A stretch of DNA of 64,000 bases from Sulfurospirillum sp001602955 (GTDB lineage: Bacteria > Campylobacterota > Campylobacteria > Campylobacterales > Sulfurospirillaceae), in contig LVAC01000022.1 in assembly GCA_001602955.1 (NCBI GenBank), forward strand, positions 124,001 to 188,000, in the 5' to 3' direction. Positions 17,280 through 25,769 of this stretch are shown in pieces (the stretch's first letter is position 1; each line of letters opens with the position of its first letter). The notes beneath the pieces are model-generated. The model was not told the DNA's origin. It did no database searches and worked only from the letters and a program-made list of their open reading frames with translations. The position numbers and the translations under genes were made by a program.

Positions 17280-17918
17280 ATGAGATGTAAAATTTGCAAT
17301 TTTGAAACCGTATTATGGAAAGATCCGCGATACAAGCACGCCTATTATACCTGCCCGCATTGCGAAGGTGTTTTTCTTGATGCGCAGTTTTATCCTTCGT
17401 CAGAAACGGAACAAAACGTTTACGCGAACCATCACAATTCATTGGAAAACGAAGGCTACGTGCGTATGCTCGAAAACTTTATCGATTTTTTTTGGGATAC
17501 CTTACATGTCAAAGAGAGTTTGCTGGATTTCGGTTCCGGCCCGACTCCCGTTTTAAGCGAACTTTTGCACAGACGAAACGTCCGCGTCGATTGCTACGAC
17601 AAATGGTATCAGCCGAAAAAAATCTATACCGATCGAATCTACGACGGCATTACTTCAACCGAAGTTTTCGAGCACCTCGACGATCCGATTGCGATTTTAA
17701 ACGAATTGAATATCCATTTACATCAAGGCGGAATCGTTGCTTTGATGACGCTGTTTCATCCAAAAACGCAAGCGGATTTTTTTCAATGGTGGTATCGTCG
17801 CGATCCGACGCATATTACGTTTTATACTCCAAAAACAATTGGAATAATGGCAGAACAGTGCGGTTTTGAAATGATTAAAGATGATGGAAGACGGATAGCG
17901 GTTTTAAGAAAAAGGTAG
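17280..17918 (+). CDS. SAM-dependent methyltransferase with N-terminal zinc ribbon
   Basis: A 212-residue protein. Two Cys pairs at the start (CKIC at residues 3-6 and CPHC near 25-28) suggest a small zinc knuckle. Residues about 75-210 are a class I methyltransferase of the Methyltransf_23 type: motif I LLDFGSGPTP, an acidic residue in RVDCYD, and STEVFEHLDDP, where the general HLxDP pattern is clear. The substrate is unknown. Cysteine-ribbon methyltransferases often act on sugars or small molecules, which is only an analogy. It is a single gene with a terminator overlapping its stop. Confidence 0.82.
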   Translation: MRCKICNFETVLWKDPRYKHAYYTCPHCEGVFLDAQFYPSSETEQNVYANHHNSLENEGYVRMLENFIDFFWDTLHVKESLLDFGSGPTPVLSELLHRRNVRVDCYDKWYQPKKIYTDRIYDGITSTEVFEHLDDPIAILNELNIHLHQGGIVALMTLFHPKTQADFFQWWYRRDPTHITFYTPKTIGIMAEQCGFEMIKDDGRRIAVLRKR

Positions 17919-17937
17919 CTTGATGGGGCTACCTTTT
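17910..17937. terminator. Bidirectional terminator between convergent genes
   Basis: A perfect 10-bp stem, AAAAGGTAGC and GCTACCTTTT, with an 8-nt loop. It begins inside the methyltransferase stop codon and ends 19 bp before the convergent Tyr/Arg-rich protein. The A/T ends give a T-run in either direction. Confidence 0.8.
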
Positions 17938-17955
17938 GCGGTGAGCAATTTTGGA

Positions 17956-18276
17956 TTAACGATAATAAGGGCGATAGTATTCGTCATGATAACGATGAGA
18001 CGGTCGATCGATCACAATAACTCTCTCTCTGACATACGGTTCTCGATACACGACAGTCGGTCTTGTCTCGTAATAAACGGGACGACTTTCAACGTAAACG
18101 GGGCGGTTTTCAACATAGCGAGGTTGTTGAGAGGCATTATTAATCATGCTTCCCAATAAAATAGCGGCTCCCGCACCGATAAGTGCTCCTTGTTCTCTAT
18201 CACCCCATGCATAAGAGCTTGTACTTGCACTGAGTACCAAAAGGATTGAAACTAAACTCATTTTTACGATTTTCAT
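17956..18276 (-). CDS. Secreted glycine-zipper protein with Arg/Pro/Tyr/Val repeats
   Basis: A 106-residue exported protein of unknown function. Signal peptide about 1-23 (ending SSYA). A glycine-zipper-like stretch, GALIGAGAAILLGSMI, is followed by a low-complexity tail repeating RPVYVE/RPVYYE and rich in Arg and Tyr. Such small proteins in Gram-negative bacteria are often surface- or outer-membrane-associated, but nothing here proves it. A good ribosome site AGGAG precedes the ATG. It stands between a methyltransferase and an MFS gene with no obvious partner. Confidence 0.72.
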   Translation of the reverse strand: MKIVKMSLVSILLVLSASTSSYAWGDREQGALIGAGAAILLGSMINNASQQPRYVENRPVYVESRPVYYETRPTVVYREPYVRERVIVIDRPSHRYHDEYYRPYYR

Positions 18277-18346
18277 TGGATACTCCTTTTTAATTTTTAC
18301 AGTGAAATTCTAGCGTAAAATCGTGAACTATTCGTGAAATTTGAAA

Positions 18347-19531
18347 TTATAACCGTTGAATCCATCGCCAATAAAACCCAAACACAATGAATCCGACTCC
18401 CAAACAACATGTAATCATCCACAACGCCATTCCCCACTCAAAAAGTGCTCCGATTGCAAATGAAACAAGCGTACTCATCCCCATAAAAACCATATCGTTA
18501 TAGGCAACGACTCTACCGTAATACGCTTCGTGCGTCTCGTACTGTAAAAGCGTATAGGTATACGACCAAAGTGCCGTTGTAAAGAGTCCGCACAAGACGA
18601 CGCCGAGGAAACTCCAATAAAAATCATGTTGCAACAAACCCCACACGATAATACTGACACCTTGCAACACCAAAGCGTAAAAAAGCGTCTTTTGACTCAT
18701 CCAGCGTCCCAAGATAAACTGACCCGCCACCAACGAAACGGCGCGAGACGCATTGATAAAACCCATCACGAGAGGAATCGACAAAAGATGTTTATATTCA
18801 TAATCCGCCAATAAGGCAATCAGAGCATCGTAAGCACTTAGCCCGACGCTGGCATGCAAGGCGATCAGGTGCATCAATTTCGGATGCGCTTTGAGATACA
18901 AAAATCCGCCGACGATCATCTCTTGAATAGAAAAGAGCGTGTGAACTTTAAGCGTAGGAAGTTTAAGCCCCATGAGCAAATAAAATCCGACGCAATACAA
19001 AAGCATATCGGCGACAAATGCGCTCGTCGTTCCAAAATAGTGAATATAAAATCCTGCAACGGCCATACCGAGCGCATATGAAATCGACCAAATGATAGAG
19101 TGAATCTCATTGGCGATTTTAAGATCGTCGTTTCCTAAGAGCTTTGGTAAAAGCGACATTTCCGTTTGAAAATAGATACTTCCTACACCCATACGGATAA
19201 AAATAAGAGCTAAAAGCCACCACAACATCTCTAAAGAGTCGATAAAAAGTAAGAAAAAAACCGTGACGATTTCAATGATCGTTAAACTTAACATCAATCG
19301 TTTCGTGTCGACTTTATCGATAATTGCTCCGCTAAAAGGAGCTAAAAGCATGGAAGGTAAAAACGTAAATGCTGCCGCCGCACTTAAAGCCCAAACCGGA
19401 GCATGCAGTTCGATGAGCAACGTGTAAATCGCCATATGACTAAACCATGCGCCGAAATAGCAAATCAGCTGAATTAAGCTTAATCGCCGTAATGCCGCAT
19501 ACGAATATAACACGTTAACGTACCGTTTCAT
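18347..19531 (-). CDS. MFS transporter (EntS/DHA3-like)
   Basis: A 394-residue inner-membrane permease with about twelve hydrophobic segments. SGAIIDKVDTKRLML is the cytoplasmic loop 2-3 motif of the major facilitator superfamily (G-x-x-x-D-R/K-x-x-R/K pattern). The closest layout is the EntS/multidrug DHA3 group, which exports siderophores or drugs. No siderophore genes are nearby. A minus-strand TACAAT (19557-19562 as ATTGTA) lies 26 nt upstream, and its spacer is shared with the divergent chemoreceptor gene. Substrate unknown. Confidence 0.87.
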   Translation of the reverse strand: MKRYVNVLYSYAALRRLSLIQLICYFGAWFSHMAIYTLLIELHAPVWALSAAAAFTFLPSMLLAPFSGAIIDKVDTKRLMLSLTIIEIVTVFFLLFIDSLEMLWWLLALIFIRMGVGSIYFQTEMSLLPKLLGNDDLKIANEIHSIIWSISYALGMAVAGFYIHYFGTTSAFVADMLLYCVGFYLLMGLKLPTLKVHTLFSIQEMIVGGFLYLKAHPKLMHLIALHASVGLSAYDALIALLADYEYKHLLSIPLVMGFINASRAVSLVAGQFILGRWMSQKTLFYALVLQGVSIIVWGLLQHDFYWSFLGVVLCGLFTTALWSYTYTLLQYETHEAYYGRVVAYNDMVFMGMSTLVSFAIGALFEWGMALWMITCCLGVGFIVFGFYWRWIQRL

Positions 19532-19599
19532 TTTTACCTCTTTTTTTCAAAACGCTATTGTATCGCTTTTCGCGCACGAGGGCTATGCCGATTTTATGC

Positions 19600-19605
19600 T
19601 ACAAT
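19600..19605 (+). promoter_or_regulatory. Probable -10 element of the chemoreceptor gene
   Basis: TACAAT preceded by TATGC sits 34 nt before the ATG at 19640, in the short divergent spacer with the MFS gene. Confidence 0.45.
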
Positions 19606-19639
19606 GAAACGGCTAATACCCTCGAAAAAGGAATCGAAT

Positions 19640-21331
19640 ATGAAAATTTCAACGCGTATTTTAATCTCGCTGATTCTCTCGTTAAGCTTTCTCGGCGGTT
19701 CTATCATTGCTATGACTTACTTCGATACGCAAAAAAATGCTCGATTTTTTCTTGAACACTATCAAAAAAGTGCTTATGCGTTTCATGAAAACGAGCTCAA
19801 AACCATTATGGATTTAATGCGCCAAACGGCTATGTCTATCTATAATTCTCAAAAAGCTAAAGGCATTAGTGATGAAAAAATCAAAGAAGCTATTTTAGAA
19901 AAGCTGAACGATCCTCGCTTCTTTAACGATAAAAGCGGTTATTTTTTTGTCTATCAACAAGACGGTACGAACGTACTTTTGCCGACCAATAAAACCTTGG
20001 AAGGAAAAAACCTTATCGGATTGAAAGATTCCAAAGGTATTCCTTTTGTTCAAGAGCTTATTCATGCGGCGCAAAAAGGCGGAGGATTGGTCAAGTACGA
20101 ATTCCCCAAAAGCAAAGACGGACAACCTCTTTTAAAATTTGCTTACGCTATGCCTTTTGAACCTTACAACTGGACAATGGGTACGGGTATCTATGTCGAT
20201 AACGTGGAAAAGGAGATTGCTATTTTACAAAAAGAGATCGACGATACCCTCTCCTCACAAATCAAAACCTTCTTAGCGATTGCGACCGTCTTAGTGCTTG
20301 TAAGCGTTTTTTCAACCGTATTTATTATCAAAAAGACGATTTCAAATCCATTGGTACGATTGATGCAACGAGCCGACAATCTTTCAAGCGGCGAGGGCGA
20401 TTTGACGCGAAAACTAGACATTATCGGTAACGACGAAATTGCTCAAGCCAGCCGTAGTATTAATGCGTTTATCGAAAAAGTACGCCTACTGATCAGTGAA
20501 GCGAAAGGGCTTTCTAACGAGAACTCGTCCATTTCGCACGAACTCTCCTCCACTTCTTTACAAGTCGGACGAGCCGTCGAGACGTCCATGCAAATCGTCG
20601 GCGACACCACAACCAAAGCACTCGGTCTTAAAAATGAATTGAGTACGGGCATTCACGAAGCAAAAGAGGGAAAAGAGGAGCTTACCAAAGCCAATGCCTT
20701 CTTAAAAGACGCAAACCAAGCGATTTTAACGCTCACGCAAGAGATTCAAAACAGTGCCCAAACCGAAATCGAACTAGCACAAAAGATTCAACAACTCAGC
20801 CATGACGCCGAACAAGTGAAAGAGGTCTTGGTCGTCATCGGCGATATTGCCGATCAGACCAATTTACTTGCTCTCAATGCCGCCATCGAAGCGGCACGCG
20901 CGGGAGAACACGGACGAGGCTTTGCGGTTGTCGCCGATGAAGTGCGCAAGCTTGCCGAGCGTACGCAAAAGAGCCTTCAAGAAATTAATGCGACGATTAA
21001 CGTTATCGTCCAATCCATCGTCGACAGTAGCGAACGTATGACGAGCAACTCTCAAAAAGTAGAATCATTAGCGGAAGCCGCAAGCACGGTTGAGGTCAAA
21101 ATTAACGGTATGTTCTCCGTGATGAACAACGCAACGCTTGTCTCCGATAAAACAACTCAAAATTACCTTAAAACCGGTTCGGACATCGAAACCATGATCG
21201 CCAACGTCAATCAAATCAACGATATTTCAAGCCAAAATGCCAGAAGCGTCGAAGAAATTGCCGGCGCAGCAGAGCATCTCAGTCGCATGACCGAAACCTT
21301 AAATCTTAAACTCTCCGAGTTTCGAACGTAA
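19640..21331 (+). CDS. Methyl-accepting chemotaxis protein with single Cache domain
   Basis: A 563-residue chemoreceptor. The ATG at 19640 has AAAAAGGA upstream and is preferred to 19604. TM1 is about residues 6-28. A periplasmic sCache_2 domain (about 35-185) shows FFNDKSGYFFVYQQDGTNV and the closing YNWTMGTGIYVD. TM2 is about 205-230, followed by HAMP and the signalling hairpin, whose tip has IADQTNLLALNAAIEAARAG. sCache_2 receptors often bind small organic acids such as pyruvate or lactate, a family-level expectation. There is no CheB/CheR pentapeptide at the C-terminus (ends SEFRT). Confidence 0.93.
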   Translation: MKISTRILISLILSLSFLGGSIIAMTYFDTQKNARFFLEHYQKSAYAFHENELKTIMDLMRQTAMSIYNSQKAKGISDEKIKEAILEKLNDPRFFNDKSGYFFVYQQDGTNVLLPTNKTLEGKNLIGLKDSKGIPFVQELIHAAQKGGGLVKYEFPKSKDGQPLLKFAYAMPFEPYNWTMGTGIYVDNVEKEIAILQKEIDDTLSSQIKTFLAIATVLVLVSVFSTVFIIKKTISNPLVRLMQRADNLSSGEGDLTRKLDIIGNDEIAQASRSINAFIEKVRLLISEAKGLSNENSSISHELSSTSLQVGRAVETSMQIVGDTTTKALGLKNELSTGIHEAKEGKEELTKANAFLKDANQAILTLTQEIQNSAQTEIELAQKIQQLSHDAEQVKEVLVVIGDIADQTNLLALNAAIEAARAGEHGRGFAVVADEVRKLAERTQKSLQEINATINVIVQSIVDSSERMTSNSQKVESLAEAASTVEVKINGMFSVMNNATLVSDKTTQNYLKTGSDIETMIANVNQINDISSQNARSVEEIAGAAEHLSRMTETLNLKLSEFRT

Positions 21332-21342
21332 GGAATTCCATC

Positions 21343-21951
21343 GTGCTGAGTGCTGAATTTTCAATTGTTTCGACGGCTATCGTCCTGATCTTCGTTATCG
21401 ACCCTTTCGGTGCGGTTCCCGTCATTTTGTCCATTTTAAAAGACGTTCCTTTTGCAAGGCGTAAAGCCATCATTATGCGTGAGATGCTATTCGGTTTGGC
21501 AATTTTAACGCTCTTTTTATTTGCCGGCGAACTCTTTTTAAATATTTTCCACCTTGAAACCGAAGCGGTGCGCATCGCAGGTGCCATTATCTTTTTCGTC
21601 ATCGGATTAAAGATGATCTTCCCGGGTGATGAGGGCAGTAGCGGGCTGTACGGCTCTTCCAAAGAGCCTTTTATGGTGCCCATCGCCATGCCACTCATCG
21701 CAGGACCTTCCACACTTGCCACACTTTTAGTGCTGGGTAAATCCCACACCAATGAACTTGGAAGCGTCTTTGTCGCACTGGTTTTAGCATGGCTGATCTC
21801 CGCACTTATCATGTATCTCTCACCTTTACTCTACAAACTCCTAAGAGATAAAGGACTCTCAGCCCTTGAACGCTTGATGGGCATGCTCCTTTTGATGATG
21901 TCGGTACAGATGTTCATCGATGGTATGAGAGGCATTATCCACACGTTTTAG
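21343..21951 (+). CDS. MarC-family integral membrane protein
   Basis: A 202-residue inner-membrane protein with about six hydrophobic helices and the MarC/UPF0056 signatures FVIDPFGAVPVIL near the N-terminus and MPLIAGPSTLATLL in the middle. Members were once linked to multiple antibiotic resistance, but the function is not established. The likely start is GTG at 21343, with AAGGAA about 10 nt upstream and 11 bp after the chemoreceptor stop. The 3' end runs into a palindromic hairpin that separates it from the marR unit. Confidence 0.85.
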   Translation: MLSAEFSIVSTAIVLIFVIDPFGAVPVILSILKDVPFARRKAIIMREMLFGLAILTLFLFAGELFLNIFHLETEAVRIAGAIIFFVIGLKMIFPGDEGSSGLYGSSKEPFMVPIAMPLIAGPSTLATLLVLGKSHTNELGSVFVALVLAWLISALIMYLSPLLYKLLRDKGLSALERLMGMLLLMMSVQMFIDGMRGIIHTF

Positions 21952-21999
21952 GTTTACATGTAACGCTTTTATCAGTGTACAAAAGGTTGCATGTAAACC
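21951..21999. terminator. Long hairpin built from the ACATGTAA palindrome
   Basis: Left arm GGTTTACATGTAAC (21951-21964) pairs with right arm GTTGCATGTAAACC (21986-21999), a 14-bp stem with one wobble or mismatch. It begins at the last base of the marC stop and ends just before the marR promoter, so it probably insulates the two units. Confidence 0.7.
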
Positions 22000-22003
22000 C
22001 ATC

Positions 22004-22032
22004 TTGACAAAACAAGAAACGTGCAATATACT
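22004..22032 (+). promoter_or_regulatory. Sigma-70 promoter of the marR-acetyltransferase unit
   Basis: A consensus -35 TTGACA (22004-22009) and -10 TATACT (22027-22032) are separated by exactly 17 bp. This is the best textbook promoter in the window. Translation of marR starts 32 nt after the -10. Confidence 0.85.
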
Positions 22033-22055
22033 TGCTTAATCAAATATATTGCAAG
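22023..22055 (+). promoter_or_regulatory. Candidate MarR operator
   Basis: An inverted repeat with arms GCAATATA (22023-22030) and TATATTGC (22045-22052), plus a nested CTTGC (22031-22035) / GCAAG (22051-22055) pair, covers the -10 and probable transcription start. This is where MarR-family autorepressors bind. Confidence 0.6.
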
Positions 22056-22063
22056 GAAATAAA

Positions 22064-22477
22064 ATGAATTCAAAATTTGAACTTATTCTTGGATTGTCTT
22101 CTACGTACACCAAAATCTTCAAAACAATGGATCGCTGCTTAAGTGTTCACGGAATCTCTTTTTCCGAATACTTGGTAATGTATGAGTTGTCAAAAATGAC
22201 CAACCAGTCGATGCGCAGGATCGATTTAGCAGAAAAAACGGGCATGAGTGCTTCGGGCATTACCAGACTTCTTAACCCTATGGAGAAATTAAACATCGTA
22301 GAGAAAGAACAAAATGCCCGCGATGCAAGGGTCAGTCTTGTGAAACTAACCAGTGCTGGCAGTGAACTTTTCACCTATGCCACACAAAGTGTCTTACAAG
22401 CAGCCGATCTTTTTTTAGAACCGCTGGGCGAGCAAAGTTTAGCGCTGCTTTTAAATGCGCTTACGAAAATACGATAA
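22064..22477 (+). CDS. MarR-family transcriptional regulator
   Basis: A 137-residue winged-helix regulator. The ATG at 22064 has AAGGAAAT upstream; a TTG at 22049 is less likely. LAEKTGMSASGITRLLNPMEKLNIVEKEQNARDARVSLVKLT covers the recognition helix and the wing with the conserved DxRxxxxxLT pattern (DARVSLVKLT). MarR dimers usually repress their own operon until a phenolic or oxidant signal binds. It is followed after 9 bp by an acetyltransferase gene, and an inverted repeat overlaps its promoter, so autoregulation of a two-gene detoxification unit is likely. Confidence 0.92.
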   Translation: MNSKFELILGLSSTYTKIFKTMDRCLSVHGISFSEYLVMYELSKMTNQSMRRIDLAEKTGMSASGITRLLNPMEKLNIVEKEQNARDARVSLVKLTSAGSELFTYATQSVLQAADLFLEPLGEQSLALLLNALTKIR

Positions 22478-22486
22478 GGAATCATT

Positions 22487-23170
22487 ATGCTATTACTGGA
22501 TAGCCACAAAAAATACCCGATGCAAATGCCCGATGGTACCTGCATCAAACACGTTGTCCACCTCAAAGCAGTGATTGATCATCCGCGTATCAGCGTAGGT
22601 GAATTTACCTACTATCACCATTTTGAACTGTTGGAAGATTACGCTTCATTTATTGCACCCTATCTTTTTCCGTTAAGCTTGGATCGTCTTATCATCGGTA
22701 AATTTGTACAAATTGCGCACGGGGTTCGTTTTATCACGAGTTCCGCCAATCATCCAATGAGTGGATTTTCAACCTATCCGTTTGCCAATTTTATGATGAA
22801 CTCGCAGACAACCAGCGAAGATATTGTTGCGATGTTTGAAGCGGCTCAAAATAAAGGTGATACGATCGTTGGAAATGATGTGTGGATAGGTATGGACGCA
22901 ACCATTATGCCGGGTGTGCGCATCGGTGATGGTGCTATCATCGCGGCAAAATCTGTTGTAACCCATGATGTTGAGCCTTATACCATCGTTGGCGGCAATC
23001 CTGCACGCGTGATTAAACAACGCTTCGATGCTAACGTCATTCAGGTGTTAGAGCACATTCAATGGTGGAATTGGCCAATTGAAACCATCGAAGCGCACAG
23101 AGATGTCATCGCAGGTAACGATCTTGACGCCTTGCTAGCATTGAGCGAAAAGATCATGCCACAACACTAA
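22487..23170 (+). CDS. CatB/Vat-like O-acetyltransferase (left-handed beta helix)
   Basis: A 227-residue hexapeptide-repeat acetyltransferase of the xenobiotic acetyltransferase branch (Vat/CatB-related). Repeats occur around VGNDVWIGMDATIMPGVRIGDGAIIAAKSVVT, with the conserved GGNPARVIKQRF closing the helix. The catalytic-site histidine is probably in SANHPMSGFST. Enzymes of this group move acetyl from acetyl-CoA to hydroxyls of antibiotics such as streptogramins or chloramphenicol, but housekeeping members exist. Downstream of a MarR gene and flanked by palindromic hairpins on both sides, it looks like a transferable unit. Confidence 0.85.
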   Translation: MLLLDSHKKYPMQMPDGTCIKHVVHLKAVIDHPRISVGEFTYYHHFELLEDYASFIAPYLFPLSLDRLIIGKFVQIAHGVRFITSSANHPMSGFSTYPFANFMMNSQTTSEDIVAMFEAAQNKGDTIVGNDVWIGMDATIMPGVRIGDGAIIAAKSVVTHDVEPYTIVGGNPARVIKQRFDANVIQVLEHIQWWNWPIETIEAHRDVIAGNDLDALLALSEKIMPQH

Positions 23171-23186
23171 AAACATTTTACATGTA

Positions 23187-23214
23187 AAGGATTTGGCTAC
23201 TTGACCAAATCCTT
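23187..23214. terminator. Convergent terminator between acetyltransferase and msrA
   Basis: A perfect 10-bp stem, AAGGATTTGG and CCAAATCCTT, with an 8-nt loop that contains the msrA stop codon. An ACATGTAA repeat (23180-23187) abuts its left arm. Confidence 0.7.
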
Positions 23215-23793
23215 ATATTCATGTTTGAAATGCTCTACCTTAGGAGAGACAACAAACATGCAATAGCCTTGATTGGGGTTGTTTTTAAAGTAATTTTGAT
23301 GGTACGCTTCGGCTTTGTAGAATACCTCTAAGGGTTTAATCTCCGTTACGATCGGCTTAGTAAATTTACCGGCAAACGCCTTCATAGACGCCTCGGCTTG
23401 CGCTTTTTGCGTTTCATTGTGGTAAAAAATGACCGAACGGTACTGGGTTCCCACATCGTTGCCTTGACGATTCAGTGTGGTCGGGTCGTGGATCAGCCAA
23501 AAGATTTTCAAAAGTGCCTCATACGAAATGAGCTTAGGATCAAACGTGATTTGCACCACCTCGGCATGTCCGGTATTGCCGCTACACACCTGTTCGTACG
23601 TTGGACTTGGCGTTTGCCCTCCTGCATACCCACTGATGACATCGACAACGCCCCTTGTCTCTTCAAACACTGCTTCCAAGCACCAAAAACAGCCGCCGCC
23701 GAATGTCGCTTTTTCATAAACCACGCTATTCTCCTGTGCATAAAGTATGTGACACATGCCTAAAACAAAGGCTACGACTTGGAACCATTTCAT
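23197..23793 (-). CDS. msrA: Secreted peptide methionine-S-sulfoxide reductase MsrA
   Basis: Reduces the S form of methionine sulfoxide in oxidised proteins. 198 residues: a signal peptide (about 1-20) then the MsrA domain starting at ATFGGGCFWCLEAVFEE, with the catalytic Cys first in GCFWC. Further conserved motifs are SGYAGG, HAEVVQITFDP and RSVIFYH. Export implies periplasmic repair, unlike the cytoplasmic E. coli enzyme. A minus-strand TATAAT lies 22-27 nt upstream (23815-23820 as ATTATA). It is convergent with the acetyltransferase gene. Confidence 0.93.
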   Translation of the reverse strand: MKWFQVVAFVLGMCHILYAQENSVVYEKATFGGGCFWCLEAVFEETRGVVDVISGYAGGQTPSPTYEQVCSGNTGHAEVVQITFDPKLISYEALLKIFWLIHDPTTLNRQGNDVGTQYRSVIFYHNETQKAQAEASMKAFAGKFTKPIVTEIKPLEVFYKAEAYHQNYFKNNPNQGYCMFVVSPKVEHFKHEYKDLVK

Positions 23794-23871
23794 AATGCGC
23801 CCCTTTTTGGTACGATTATAACACGGTGCGCTGAAAACTTTCCTCTTACGACCGACATAATCGATTTATGT

Positions 23872-23877
23872 TATAAT
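23872..23877 (+). promoter_or_regulatory. Probable -10 element of the Mla operon
   Basis: TATAAT 21 nt before the mlaE ATG, with AAAAAGAGG as ribosome site. It is divergent from the msrA promoter some 55 bp away. Confidence 0.55.
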
Positions 23878-23897
23878 ACTTCAAAAAAAGAGGTCGT

Positions 23898-25031
23898 ATG
23901 AAACAAAAACCCTCTTTGCGCCTTGATATCCAAGAACAAACTGCTCTTGTGCTCTTACAAGGCTCTTGGGTTAAAGAGCGTATAGCCGCTTTATGCAAAA
24001 CCGACATACCGATCGCACCGTCCCAAACAACGCATTCGTACACGTTTGACTTTTCTGCCATTACCGATTTTGATACGCACGGTATTATGCTGATTTTGCA
24101 CTTCGCTAAAACATTGGATAAACAGGGTCAAAGCGTCGTTTTTCAAGGCGAAAGCCCTTCCATGCAACAACTTCTACACATTTGCGACACCCACTATCCC
24201 CTCGAAGACATTGAAGAAAAAAAAGGCATTTTTATCCTCGATTCTCTTGAAAACGTAGGACGACAAAGCGTCGAAGGATACCGCACGCTCGCCTCGTTTT
24301 TCTCATTTACGGGAGAGCTTACGCATGCATGCATCGCCGCCGTTCTCAAACCGCTTTCCATTCGATGGAAAGCCACGCTCTATCACATCGAACAAAGCGG
24401 AGCCGGAGCGATTCCGATCATTTTACTCACCTCGTTTCTGATCGGTATCGTCATCGCCTACCAAGGAGCGACGCAACTTGAAAAATTCGGAGCCAATATT
24501 TTTATCGTCGAGATGGTAACGATCTCTTCCGTGCGCGAATTAGCCCCCTTACTTACCGCCATCGTCGTAGCGGGGCGAAGCGCATCATCTTACAGCGCGC
24601 AAATCGGCGTTATGAAAATTACCGATGAAGTCGATGCCATGCGTTCAATGGGTTTTTCGCCGTGGGATTTTTTGGTATTGCCCCGATTGTTCGCTCTCGT
24701 GGTTTCGCTTCCCCTACTTGTTTTTTTTGCCGACATCGTTTCGGTTTTCGGCGGTATGGTCATCGCTTCCACTAAGCTTGACGTTAGTTTTGTCGAATTT
24801 ATCGATCGTATCAAACAAACCGTCGCTCTCAAACACCTCGTGATCGGCTTCATCAAAGCACCTATTTTTGGAGCGATAATCGCTACGATCGGATGCTTTC
24901 GCGGGTTTCAAATCGATAGTAGCACCGAAAGCGTCGGCAAATACACAACGATTAGCGTCGTTAACGCTATTTTTTGGGTTATCGCCGTCGATGCGTTAAT
25001 TTCGGTTTTACTGACGGAGATGGGATTGTGA
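23898..25031 (+). CDS. mlaE: MlaE-family lipid ABC permease with fused STAS-like domain
   Basis: Inner-membrane permease of a phospholipid transport (Mla) system. Residues about 1-115 are soluble and STAS-like (YTFDFSAITDFDTHGIMLILHF, the place where STAS proteins have a conserved D/S loop). Residues about 135-377 are the MlaE domain with IAYQGATQLEKFGANIFIVEMV and ELAPLLTAIVVAGRSAS. In E. coli the STAS subunit MlaB is a separate protein; here the fusion probably replaces it. A GTGA overlap couples it to the ATPase gene. The direction of lipid movement is not deducible. Confidence 0.9.
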   Translation: MKQKPSLRLDIQEQTALVLLQGSWVKERIAALCKTDIPIAPSQTTHSYTFDFSAITDFDTHGIMLILHFAKTLDKQGQSVVFQGESPSMQQLLHICDTHYPLEDIEEKKGIFILDSLENVGRQSVEGYRTLASFFSFTGELTHACIAAVLKPLSIRWKATLYHIEQSGAGAIPIILLTSFLIGIVIAYQGATQLEKFGANIFIVEMVTISSVRELAPLLTAIVVAGRSASSYSAQIGVMKITDEVDAMRSMGFSPWDFLVLPRLFALVVSLPLLVFFADIVSVFGGMVIASTKLDVSFVEFIDRIKQTVALKHLVIGFIKAPIFGAIIATIGCFRGFQIDSSTESVGKYTTISVVNAIFWVIAVDALISVLLTEMGL

Positions 25032-25762
25032 AAGAGCGCATCGTCGTCGAAGCTAAAGATATTATTACCCGTTTTGGGGAACATACGATCCATAACGGCG
25101 TGAGTTTTAAAATCCAACAAGGCGAAATTTTCGGACTTTTAGGCGGTAGCGGTAGCGGAAAAACGACATTGCTTCGAGAGATGATTATGCTTCATAAGAT
25201 CCAAGGCGGGCAGATGAAAGTGCTAGGCGTCGACGTCTCCAAAGCCTCACATGTACAAGCACAAAAGCTCATGCGTCAATGGGGCATTTTGTTTCAATTC
25301 GGCGCACTCTTTACGTCACTAACCGTGTTAGAAAATGTTATGATAGCGATGCGCGAATATACAAACCTTCCGGATTGGATTATTCAAGAGTCTGCGCGCA
25401 TGAAACTTTCCATGGTGGGGCTTCCGACAAAGGTCGCTACGATGTTTCCCTCCGAACTGAGCGGAGGTATGAAAAAAAGAGCGGGGTTGGCGCGGGCGTT
25501 AGCCTTAGATCCTAAACTTCTTTTTTTGGACGAGCCGACGTCGGGGCTAGACCCTAAAAGCGCACGTGCGTTTGACGAACTCATCGCAACCTTGCGAAAA
25601 ACACTCGGTATCAGCGTCGTCATGGTCACGCACGATAAAGATACGATTGAAAACGTATTGGATCGTTTTATTATTTTGGGCAATCAAAAAGTACGGTTCG
25701 AGGGGTCAATGGAAACATTGCGTCAAACGACCGACGAAGAGCTCAAAAATTTTTTAAATTGA
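25028..25762 (+). CDS. mlaF: Mla ABC transporter ATP-binding protein
   Basis: ATPase of the lipid transporter, 244 residues from the GTG at 25028, which overlaps the mlaE stop as GTGA. The frame is open further upstream, but that part is inside mlaE. Walker A GGSGSGKTT, signature LSGGMKKRAGLARAL (the GGM form is characteristic of MlaF), Walker B LLFLDEPTSGLDP and VMVTHD are all present. It is followed 7 bp later by the MCE gene. Confidence 0.92.
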   Translation: MKERIVVEAKDIITRFGEHTIHNGVSFKIQQGEIFGLLGGSGSGKTTLLREMIMLHKIQGGQMKVLGVDVSKASHVQAQKLMRQWGILFQFGALFTSLTVLENVMIAMREYTNLPDWIIQESARMKLSMVGLPTKVATMFPSELSGGMKKRAGLARALALDPKLLFLDEPTSGLDPKSARAFDELIATLRKTLGISVVMVTHDKDTIENVLDRFIILGNQKVRFEGSMETLRQTTDEELKNFLN

Positions 25763-25769
25763 GGGAAAG

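Noticed and set aside
21646..21668. GGCTCTTCCAAAGAGCC inverted repeat inside marC
   Set aside because: Lies in conserved coding sequence with no T-run and no intergenic position; likely chance.
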